Of a stretch of 64,000 nucleotides of DNA, positions 57,132 through 64,000 are shown in pieces. How positions within the stretch are numbered: the stretch's first letter is position 1; each line of letters opens with the position of its first letter. Source of the DNA: Mycobacterium stomatepiae (GTDB lineage: Bacteria; Actinomycetota; Actinomycetes; Mycobacteriales; Mycobacteriaceae); assembly GCF_010731715.1 (NCBI RefSeq), contig NZ_AP022587.1, positions 5,518,001-5,582,000 of the forward strand. Reading direction: 5' to 3'. Under the pieces are notes generated by a model. The model was not told where the DNA came from and did no database searches. It saw only the letters and a list, made by a program, of their open reading frames with translations. The position numbers and the translations under genes are program-made.

Positions 57132-58363
57132 GCACAGCGACGATGGACGACGCCGGAAGGGTGCTGGGGGATCCGTTGGCGTACACCGACGAGAAACGGC
57201 TACACGAGGCGCTGACTCATTTGCGCGCCACCGCGCCGGTAGCCCGGGTCGAGGTGCCGGACTACAAGCCGTTCTGGGCGATCACCAAACACGCCGACAT
57301 CATGGACATCGAGCGCGAGAACATGTTGTTCACCAACTGGCCGCGGCCCGTCCTGACAACCACCGTGGGCGACGAGCTGCAAGCCGCCGCCGGGGTACGC
57401 ACGTTAATCCACCTGGACGACCCGCAGCACCGGGTGATACGCGCGATCGGTTCGGACTGGTTTCGGCCAAAGGCGATGCGCGCGTTGAGGATGCGCGTCG
57501 ACGAACTCGCCAGGATCTACGTGGACAAGATGCTCGCCGTCGGGCCGGAATGCGACTTCGTCCAGCAGGTCGCGGTGAACTACCCGCTGTTCGTGATCAT
57601 GTCGCTCCTGGGCATCCCGGAAGCCGACTTCGCCCGGATGCTCAAGCTCACCCAGAAGCTATTCGGCAGCGACGACTCGGAGTTCAAACGCGGCAGCACG
57701 AATGAGGATCAGATTCCGGCGTTGCTCGACATGTTCGGTTACTTCAACGGCGTGACCGCGGCCCGCCGCGAGAATCCGACCGAGGATCTCGCCTCGGCGA
57801 TCGCCAACGCCCGCGTCGACGGCGAGCCGCTGTCCGACATCGACACCGTGTCCTACTACCTGATCGTGGCGACGGCGGGCCACGACACCACCAGCGCGAC
57901 CATCTCCGGCGGCCTGCAGGCGCTGATCGAAAACCCGGACCAGCTGGACCGGCTACGCAACAATCTCGACCTGATGCCATTGGCCACCGAGGAGATGATC
58001 CGCTGGGTCACCCCGGTCAAGGAGTTCATGCGGACCGCCAACGAGGACACCACCGTGCGCGGAGTACCGATCGCCGCAGGGGATTCCGTGCTGCTGTCCT
58101 ACGTGTCGGGCAACCGCGACGAGGATGTCTTCGGCGACCCGTTCCGCTTCGACGTATCGCGTGATCCCAATAAGCATCTCGCCTTCGGCTACGGCGTGCA
58201 CTTCTGCATGGGTGCCGCGCTGGCCCGCATGGAAGTCAACAGCTTCTTCTCAGAGTTGGTGCCCAGGCTCAAATCGATTGAGCTGACCGGTGATCCGGAA
58301 TTGATCGCCACGACGTTCGTCGGTGGTCTCAAACACCTGCCGGTGCGCTACTCGCTGGTCTGA
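57128..58363 (+). CDS. Cytochrome P450
   Basis: A 411-residue P450. I-helix ATAGHDTTSATISGG (about 251-265) with the usual acid-alcohol pair; K-helix EEMIRWVTPV; haem loop AFGYGVHFCMGAALAR (Cys about 361). Directly coupled to the LLM oxidoreductase (GTGA), suggesting both act on one substrate. Electron-transfer partners are not in the window. It converges with the quinone oxidoreductase with a 4-bp gap. Intact. Confidence 0.92.
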   Translation: MSTATMDDAGRVLGDPLAYTDEKRLHEALTHLRATAPVARVEVPDYKPFWAITKHADIMDIERENMLFTNWPRPVLTTTVGDELQAAAGVRTLIHLDDPQHRVIRAIGSDWFRPKAMRALRMRVDELARIYVDKMLAVGPECDFVQQVAVNYPLFVIMSLLGIPEADFARMLKLTQKLFGSDDSEFKRGSTNEDQIPALLDMFGYFNGVTAARRENPTEDLASAIANARVDGEPLSDIDTVSYYLIVATAGHDTTSATISGGLQALIENPDQLDRLRNNLDLMPLATEEMIRWVTPVKEFMRTANEDTTVRGVPIAAGDSVLLSYVSGNRDEDVFGDPFRFDVSRDPNKHLAFGYGVHFCMGAALARMEVNSFFSELVPRLKSIELTGDPELIATTFVGGLKHLPVRYSLV

Positions 58364-58367
58364 GTCA

Positions 58368-59339
58368 CTAGGGTGTGAGCACCACCGATCCGACGGTCTT
58401 GCGCGCCTGGAGGTCTCGGTGCGCGTCGGCCGCTTGCGCAAGCGGGTAGCGGGCGCTCACCGTCACCGTGATGACGCCGGCGGCGATTGCCTCGAACAAT
58501 TCCCCTGTTCGCCAGGCGAACTCGGCGCGGCCGCGCACGAAGTGGGCCCGCGACGGCCTGGTGAGGTACACCGAGCCGGCCGCGTTCAGTCGCTGGGGAT
58601 CCAGCGGCGCGACCGGCCCGCTGGCGGCGCCGAAGAGTGCGAGTGTTCCGCGCACGGACAGGCTGGCCAGGCTGGCGTCGAAGGTGGATTTGCCGACACC
58701 GTCGTACACGGCCTCCGCACCGCCGTCGGTCAGCGCACGGACTTTCGCGCCGAACTCCTGCGGGTCGTCGGGATAGTCGAGCACCTCGACCGCGCCGGCT
58801 TGGCGCGAAAGCTCCGCTTTGGCCGGGGTGGACGCCGTGGTGATGACGCGCCCGCCCAGGCTGGTTGCCCACTGCGTCAGGATCAGGCCGACCCCGCCCG
58901 CACCGGCGTGCAGCAACACGGTGTCGCCGGGCTGCACTGGATACACCGACTTGACCAGCAAGTGCGCCGTCATGCCTTTCAGCAAAGCCGCGGCCGCGAC
59001 ATCGGAAGCAACATCGTCGGGCAACACGGCAACGAGATCTGCTGGCGCAATGCAATATTCGGCGTAGGAGCCGATGGCGTCCGCGGTAGCGACCCGGTCG
59101 CCCACCCGAAATCCGGTGACGCCGGAACCCGTTGCTGCCACGGTGCCGGCCACCTCCGCGCCTAGCACGAATGGCAACTCGTGCGGATACAACCCGGTCC
59201 GGAAGTAAGTGTCTATGAAGTTCACGCCGATCGCCTCGGCCTTGATCAACACCTCACCGGGGCCGGGGGAGGGTGGTGAGATCTCAATGTAGGAAAGAAC
59301 TTCCGGCCCACCCAGCTCTCTGACTTCGATTGCATGCAT
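58368..59339 (-). CDS. NADPH:quinone oxidoreductase (zinc-free MDR family)
   Basis: A 323-residue quinone oxidoreductase-like MDR protein. GEVLIKAEAIGVNFIDTYFR (about 28-47), the NADPH-binding LHAGAGGVGLILTQWA (about 138-153) and TASTPAKAELSRQAGA are typical; no zinc-ligand cysteines are visible. The ATG at 59339 begins the domain; the frame extends to 59438 without homology. It is divergent from tetR across a gap with a clear operator. Confidence 0.88.
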   Translation of the reverse strand: MHAIEVRELGGPEVLSYIEISPPSPGPGEVLIKAEAIGVNFIDTYFRTGLYPHELPFVLGAEVAGTVAATGSGVTGFRVGDRVATADAIGSYAEYCIAPADLVAVLPDDVASDVAAAALLKGMTAHLLVKSVYPVQPGDTVLLHAGAGGVGLILTQWATSLGGRVITTASTPAKAELSRQAGAVEVLDYPDDPQEFGAKVRALTDGGAEAVYDGVGKSTFDASLASLSVRGTLALFGAASGPVAPLDPQRLNAAGSVYLTRPSRAHFVRGRAEFAWRTGELFEAIAAGVITVTVSARYPLAQAADAHRDLQARKTVGSVVLTP

Positions 59340-59450
59340 GGCCACAGTGTGCGTCACGGGCGTGAGCCTGTCGACGTGGTTGTGATCGAGTACACCGGAC
59401 GCCGTCCCACGCTGCGCAGGATTTCCCAAAGTCGGCATGGGGCCTCTTTC

Positions 59451-59466
59451 GATACTGATTAGTATC
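59451..59466. promoter_or_regulatory. TetR-type operator between quinone oxidoreductase and tetR
   Basis: GATACTGATTAGTATC has 6-bp arms GATACT/AGTATC around GATT. A further GATACC half-site follows at 59472-59477. It lies 31 bp before the tetR start and 112 bp before the oxidoreductase, as for an autoregulated divergent pair. Confidence 0.72.
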
Positions 59467-59496
59467 TAATCGATACCGAGGAGTATGCTGCTGGAC

Positions 59497-60111
59497 ATGT
59501 CGCCGGTCAAGCCACCTCGAACGCGCCCCACTCGTGGCGAGGTGCGCGACCGGATCCTGGATGCGGCCTCGAAAGTATTCGCCGCTGACGGATTCGCGGG
59601 TGCCACCATCGATGCGATCGGTCAGGCGGCGGGCTTCACGAAGGGTGCGGTCTACTCGAACTTCGAGTCGAAGGACGAACTGTTCCTCGCCCTGGTCGAC
59701 CGCGAATTCGAGCTACGCGGCGAGCAGATCGCGACGGTGCTGGACAACAGCGGCGGTGACACCGGCGCGGCCGCAAACGAGTTGAGCCGATCGGTGCTCG
59801 ACTCGGTTCGTGACCATTCCGACTATTACGTCCTGCTGGTCGAGTACTGGCTGCGCGCACAACGCGATCCGCAGCTTCGCGAGCGACTGATCGAACGCCG
59901 TCGTTCCGCCGCCGACCAAGCGGTTCACATAGTCAGATCGACCGACACCGGGCCGTCGGACCGGCGGCTGGCCGACGTCGCCCAGCTCGTCGTCACCCTT
60001 AATTTGGGCGTCGCGATGGAAGAGGTCTTGCGCCCCGGAACCATCAACGCTGACCTGCTCACGCAACTGATCACCGCGCTGCTGGAATCGGTTCCGGATT
60101 CTGGCGATTAG
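59497..60111 (+). CDS. TetR-family regulator
   Basis: A 204-residue TetR-type repressor. The HTH domain spans about residues 10-60: RDRILDAASKVFAADGFAGA followed by IDAIGQAAGFTKGAVYSNFE. The ligand domain has no known specificity. The ATG at 59497 is 13 bases after GAGGAG; an ATG at 59485 in the same frame is an alternative. It starts a plus-strand operon with the ATPase and YhgE-type genes and faces the quinone oxidoreductase. It probably represses both via the operator at 59451. Confidence 0.88.
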   Translation: MSPVKPPRTRPTRGEVRDRILDAASKVFAADGFAGATIDAIGQAAGFTKGAVYSNFESKDELFLALVDREFELRGEQIATVLDNSGGDTGAAANELSRSVLDSVRDHSDYYVLLVEYWLRAQRDPQLRERLIERRRSAADQAVHIVRSTDTGPSDRRLADVAQLVVTLNLGVAMEEVLRPGTINADLLTQLITALLESVPDSGD

Positions 60112-60121
60112 GAGAGCCCAC

Positions 60122-60799
60122 ATGGATACGACAGACGAGCCGGACGCCGCTGAACCGGTGATCACCGCCGCCGGATTGGGGGTCGACGGCGAGCACGGAC
60201 CCTTGTTCTCGGGCGTTGATCTCACGCTTACGCCGGGCTTTCACGCGATTCAGATGCCTGGCGGACCGGGACAGACCACGCTGCTGTTGACCCTCGCGGG
60301 GCGCTTCAAGCCCAGCCACGGCTCGCTGACCGTGCTCGGCGAAACGACACCGCACGCGATTCGCCGGCACTGTTCCATCGCCGCCTTCGACGATATCGAC
60401 GACCTGGAGGAGTCGGTGACCGTGGCGACGGTGCTCGCCGAACAATGCCGGTGGTTGGCGCCGTGGTATTCGCTGGTGCCGCCGCAGGCCGGCCAGGCCG
60501 AGCTGACCGAGGTCTTCGGTGAAACGCCGCCGCCGCCCTCGGGTGCCTACATCGTCGAATTGTCCGATCTGGAACTGCTTTTGCTGCGCATCACGTTGGC
60601 CGTGCTGTCGAACCGACCAGTGCTGGTGGTCGGCGACCTCGAGCAGGTTCGTGACAATGCGCGGCGGGCGATCGCGGTGCAACGGCTAGGCGCTCTCGCG
60701 AAGCAGCGCACTGTCGTCGTCGGCGTCACCAACCCGCTCGGCACCGACGCACCCGACCACGAACTTCACGATCACCGGATCTTGACCGAAGGGGATTGA
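60122..60799 (+). CDS. ABC-transporter-like ATPase with degenerate Walker A
   Basis: A 225-residue protein with an ABC-ATPase outline. The Walker A position reads PGGPGQTTLL (about 48-57), with glutamine instead of the essential lysine. A weak signature region (ELSDLELLLLRITLAVLS) precedes a Walker B-like VLVVGDLE that lacks the usual Asp-Glu end, and there is no clear H-loop. ATP hydrolysis is therefore doubtful. It could be a regulatory or structural partner of the YhgE-type membrane protein two bases downstream. It is shorter than normal ABC domains. Confidence 0.68.
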   Translation: MDTTDEPDAAEPVITAAGLGVDGEHGPLFSGVDLTLTPGFHAIQMPGGPGQTTLLLTLAGRFKPSHGSLTVLGETTPHAIRRHCSIAAFDDIDDLEESVTVATVLAEQCRWLAPWYSLVPPQAGQAELTEVFGETPPPPSGAYIVELSDLELLLLRITLAVLSNRPVLVVGDLEQVRDNARRAIAVQRLGALAKQRTVVVGVTNPLGTDAPDHELHDHRILTEGD

Positions 60800-60801
60800 C
60801 G

Positions 60802-62706
60802 ATGCTGGCTGGACTCGCATTCGGTTCGGAGCTAAAGCGTTTCGGTCGCAACCGGCTGACGCGGGTGGCGATCGTCGTGCTGATGCTGTTGCCGTTGGTG
60901 TATGGGGCGCTCTACCTGTGGGCATTCTGGGATCCTTTCGGCCACACCAACAAAATGCCGGTGGCACTGGTCAATTCGGACCGTGGCGCCATGATCAACG
61001 GGGAGCAGTTCAACGCCGGCGCAGAGATCGCCAAAAGCCTGACCGCGGACGGCGGCTTGGACTGGCACGTCGTGGACTTATCGGAGGCGCGCAGGGGGGT
61101 CGACCACGGCAAGTACTACTTCATGGTCGAATTGCCGCCCGACTTCAGCGAGTCGATCGCGTCGCCGGTGACCGGGCAACCCAAGAAGGCCAACCTGATC
61201 GCCGTCTACAACGACGCCAACAACTACATCTCGACGAGCATCGGTCGCACCGCGATCAGCCAGGTGCTCAACGCCGTGTCCGACCGGATCTCCGGACACG
61301 CAGTCAATCACATGCTCTCGGTGGTGGTTTCGTCCGGGGCGGGTATCAAGCAGGCAGCCGACGGGGCGGCTCGACTCGACGACGGCGCGGGTCAGCTGTT
61401 GAGCGGTCTTGACTCCGCGAGGTCGGGCTCGGCGAAGCTCGCCGACGGCGCCCGGCAACTCTCGGACGGAATCAACCAGGCCACCGACCCGCTGCTCGCG
61501 ATAACCGGTGCGCTGTCGCAGATCAGCGGCAATACGCAGCAACTGCAACAGGGTGCCAGCGCGCTGCAGCAGGCCAACGATCAGATCGGTGCGATCGCCA
61601 CCGCGCAGGACGCCGCCGCCAACTCGCTGTCGTCGGTGATCGATCAGCTTTCCGCGCGACAGGATCCGCTGGCGAACAACCTGCGCGGCGTTCAGGATCA
61701 GCTTCGGGGACATCAGTTCACGCCGCAGATCCGCCAGCAGCTCACCGACGCGCAAAACGCCGCGATCGCGATGACCTCGGCCCTGCGCGGACCGGGCAGC
61801 CCGCTGGGGTCGGCCCTCGACCAAGTCGGCAATCGGGGGCGGGAGCTGACGAGCAAGCTCACCCAGCTCCGCGACGGAGCTCAGCAGCTCGCCGCCGGTA
61901 ACGCCGAATTAGCCGGCGGCATAGCCAAACTCGACGACGGAGCACGGCAGCTCAAGGCGGGATCGGCCGAGCTGGCGACCAAACTTGCCGACGGGGCCAA
62001 GCAGTTACCCAACTGGACAACCCAGCAGAAGGACGCGGTCGCGGACACCATCGGTGGTCCGGTGCAACTCGAAGCTTCACACGAGAACGCCGCGCCCAAC
62101 TTCGGTACCGGGATGGCGCCGTTTTTCCTGACGCTGGCCCTGTTCTTCGGCGCGTTGGTGCTGTGGATGGTGCTGCGGCCCTTGCAGAGTCGTCCGATCG
62201 CCGCAGAGGTGCTCGCGCTCCGCGTGGTGCTGGCCAGTTACCTTCCTGCGGCTGCCATCGCGCTTTTCCAGGCGGTCATTCTGTATTGCGTGGTTCGATT
62301 CGCCCTCGGGATGCACGCGGTGCATCCGGTGGCCATGTTGGGTTTCATGGTGCTGATCTCCGCGGCATTCGTGGCCGCGACGCAGGCGATCAACGCGCTG
62401 GTCGGTCCGGCGGTGGGCCGGGTGCTGATCATGGCCCTGCTGATGCTGCAGCTCGTCAGCGCCGGCGGCATGTACCCCGTGGAGACCACGTCACGGCCCT
62501 TCCAGATTTTGCATCGCTTCGACCCGATGACCTACGGCGTCAACGGGCTGCGGCAGCTCATCCTCGGCGGTATCGACGTCCGGCTCTGGCAGGCGATCGT
62601 CGTGCTGGTGGTGATAACGGCCGTCTCCCTGGCGATTTCATCGGTGTCCGCACGAAGAGACCGAACCTGGAATGTCAGCAGGCTGATCCCGGCGATCAAG
62701 ATGTAG
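60802..62706 (+). CDS. YhgE/Pip-type membrane protein (ABC-2/ESX-like export family)
   Basis: A 634-residue membrane protein of the YhgE/Pip class. One helix near the N-terminus (VAIVVLMLLPLVYGALYLWAF), a long outside region with repeating alpha-helical LxxGAxxL blocks (DGAARLDDGAGQLLSGLDSA; KLADGARQLSDGINQA), then about five C-terminal helices. Related proteins bind phages or export proteins in other bacteria; the role here is unknown. The ATG at 60802 is two bases after the ATPase stop, so they are an operon. Confidence 0.85.
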   Translation: MLAGLAFGSELKRFGRNRLTRVAIVVLMLLPLVYGALYLWAFWDPFGHTNKMPVALVNSDRGAMINGEQFNAGAEIAKSLTADGGLDWHVVDLSEARRGVDHGKYYFMVELPPDFSESIASPVTGQPKKANLIAVYNDANNYISTSIGRTAISQVLNAVSDRISGHAVNHMLSVVVSSGAGIKQAADGAARLDDGAGQLLSGLDSARSGSAKLADGARQLSDGINQATDPLLAITGALSQISGNTQQLQQGASALQQANDQIGAIATAQDAAANSLSSVIDQLSARQDPLANNLRGVQDQLRGHQFTPQIRQQLTDAQNAAIAMTSALRGPGSPLGSALDQVGNRGRELTSKLTQLRDGAQQLAAGNAELAGGIAKLDDGARQLKAGSAELATKLADGAKQLPNWTTQQKDAVADTIGGPVQLEASHENAAPNFGTGMAPFFLTLALFFGALVLWMVLRPLQSRPIAAEVLALRVVLASYLPAAAIALFQAVILYCVVRFALGMHAVHPVAMLGFMVLISAAFVAATQAINALVGPAVGRVLIMALLMLQLVSAGGMYPVETTSRPFQILHRFDPMTYGVNGLRQLILGGIDVRLWQAIVVLVVITAVSLAISSVSARRDRTWNVSRLIPAIKM

Positions 62707-62714
62707 CTACTGAC

Positions 62715-63872
62715 CTATTCGATGCCGAAATCGATGACGCCCCGGACGATCTTGCCGTTGCGCAGATCGTCGTAGGCTTCGTTGATGTCGTCGAGCCGGT
62801 ATCGCCGGGTGATCATCTCGTCGAGCTGCAGCTGGCCGGTCTGGTAGAGCCGGGCCAGCCGGAAGACGTCGGCCCTCGGGTTGCACGAACCGAATACGGT
62901 GCCGGCGAGCGACTTGTTCGACAGGATGAAGTCCTGCAGGTCGATGTTCACCGAGCTGGTCAACTGCGAGGTCATGCCGGTCAGCACGCAGGTTCCGCCC
63001 TTGCGGGTGAGTCGCACCGCGTCGCGGACATCCTCGGGCGTGATCAGTGACGGCGAGACCACGACGGCGTCGGCCATCACGCCGTAGCTCAGCTCGCGCA
63101 CCAGATCGATTGCCTCGACCGCGGTTGCGGCGGTGTGAGTGGCGCCGAACCGCAACGCCGACTTCTGTTTGAATTCCACCGGATCGACCGCGACGATGTG
63201 CGCGGCACCGCCTACCCGGGCGCCCTGGATCGCGCCCGTACCGATTCCACCGACACCGATCACGACGACGGCGTCACCCGGTCGCATGTTGGAGCGGTTG
63301 GTCACCGAACCGAACCCGGTCGGTATCGCGCAGGACAACAGCGCGCTGGGCACCAGCGGCAGGTGTGGCTCGATCTTCACCAGCGAATTCATTGACACCA
63401 CAGTGTGTTTGGAAAACGCTCCCACCTTGGCCAGGTGGCCCAGCGGCTTACCGTCGGCGGTGTGATGGCGGTAGGTCCCGTCGGTCGGCATGCCCGGCGT
63501 CAGCACGCTGGCACCCATGTCGCAGATGTACTCCATACCGCTCGCGCACCAGCGGCATTGGCCGCACACCGCGACGAACGACATCACCACGTGGTCACCC
63601 GGCACGAATTCCGTTACGCCGTCCCCCACTTCGCGCACGACACCCGAACCTTCGTGACCGCCGATCATCGGGAACATGGTGGGCAATCCGAGCGAGCGCA
63701 GCATCTCGTTGGGCGCCGACATGTCGCCCTTGAGTATGTGATCGTCGGAGTGGCACATCCCGGCCGCGGCCATCTCGACCAGAACCTCGCCCGCGCGCGG
63801 CGCGTCCAGTTCGAAATCCTCGACAGACCAGGGCCCGCCGACGTCGTGCAGGATCGCCGCCCGGCTTTTCAT
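62715..63872 (-). CDS. NDMA/mycofactocin-type zinc alcohol dehydrogenase
   Basis: A 385-residue medium-chain zinc alcohol dehydrogenase. Catalytic-zinc residues Cys in AGMCHSDDH and His in IGGHEGSGVV (about Cys39, His73) and the four structural-zinc cysteines in VCGQCRWCASGMEYIC are present; the Rossmann motif is VIGVGGIGTGAIQGA. Its sequence style (MKSRAAILHDVGGPW) fits enzymes that keep NAD bound and need an external electron carrier such as mycofactocin. It overlaps the P450 at its 5' end (ATGA) and could take the alcohol that the P450 makes. Confidence 0.87.
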   Translation of the reverse strand: MKSRAAILHDVGGPWSVEDFELDAPRAGEVLVEMAAAGMCHSDDHILKGDMSAPNEMLRSLGLPTMFPMIGGHEGSGVVREVGDGVTEFVPGDHVVMSFVAVCGQCRWCASGMEYICDMGASVLTPGMPTDGTYRHHTADGKPLGHLAKVGAFSKHTVVSMNSLVKIEPHLPLVPSALLSCAIPTGFGSVTNRSNMRPGDAVVVIGVGGIGTGAIQGARVGGAAHIVAVDPVEFKQKSALRFGATHTAATAVEAIDLVRELSYGVMADAVVVSPSLITPEDVRDAVRLTRKGGTCVLTGMTSQLTSSVNIDLQDFILSNKSLAGTVFGSCNPRADVFRLARLYQTGQLQLDEMITRRYRLDDINEAYDDLRNGKIVRGVIDFGIE

Positions 63873-64000
63873 GCGGCGGGGGTGAACGTGACGGGGAGCT
63901 TGTTCGGCGACCGGAAGGTGAGACCGATGATCCTGGACTCCTCACCGGTGCCGTCGTCGGGAACGAACGCGAGATCCGAAACCCGGTCGAGCAGACTGTT
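63869..64000 (-). CDS. Cytochrome P450, C-terminal part (runs off right edge)
   Basis: Only the last 43 codons are visible: DRVSDLAFVPDDGTGEESRI, GLTFRSPNKLPVTFTPAA, stop. The pattern FRSP-x-x-LPVTF matches the C-terminus of the P450 at 49538, so this is a P450. The stop overlaps the start of the alcohol dehydrogenase, so they are an operon. The haem motif and start are outside the window. Confidence 0.78.
   Translation of the reverse strand, partial: NSLLDRVSDLAFVPDDGTGEESRIIGLTFRSPNKLPVTFTPAA

Overview
The window is high-GC DNA that reads as a Mycobacterium chromosome. The evidence is the mycobactin locus mbtL-mbtM-mbtN-mbtK next to the carboxymycobactin transporter irtA-irtB, an MmpS/MmpL pair, many FadD/FadE enzymes, F420-type luciferase-like oxidoreductases, mycofactocin-type dehydrogenases, and a rdgB, DUF3817, lprD order that I recall from M. 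tuberculosis (Rv1341-Rv1343c). The many catabolic genes suggest an environmental or opportunistic species rather than the tuberculosis complex. I did not identify the species.

Region 1 (1-12380) is core and iron metabolism. It holds partial rdgB, two small membrane or lipoprotein genes, a flavin/[2Fe-2S] reductase with a membrane acyl desaturase of the Rv3230c/DesA3 type, then mbtLMN, convergent mbtK, a tRNA-Leu(TAG), and irtAB. IdeR-box-like palindromes precede mbtL, mbtK and irtA. Region 2 (12519-23336) is an intact acyl-CoA locus: an APH-fold protein, a fatty-acyl-AMP ligase, a divergent fadE/SDR pair, and a fabG2-thiolase-CoA transferase-fadE-gntR operon ending near a small secreted protein. 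M. tuberculosis keeps only fabG2 and the secreted protein here, as far as I recall.

Region 3 (about 23333-58363) is a catabolic island of enoyl-CoA hydratases, FadDs, amidohydrolases, paired FadEs, a thiolase, CoA transferase, carboxyltransferase, two P450s and two luciferase-like oxidoreductases. At least ten genes in it are damaged. Three carry in-frame amber codons, four have single-base frameshifts, and several are truncated remnants. Six promoter regions share a 19-bp palindrome (best copy at 50791-50809) that could be the operator of the TetR regulator at 32025-32822. Embedded in the island (42492-47098) is a separate module: a CsoR/CstR-like sensor, MmpS, MmpL, a Met/Gly-rich membrane protein and a truncated AhpD-like gene, with three CsoR-type operators.

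Region 4 (58368-64000) has a quinone oxidoreductase divergent from a TetR regulator, which heads an operon of a degenerate ABC-type ATPase and a YhgE/Pip-type membrane protein. A zinc alcohol dehydrogenase of the NDMA/mycofactocin type follows, then the C-terminus of a P450 that runs off the right edge. I saw no insertion sequence, CRISPR array, rRNA or phage gene.
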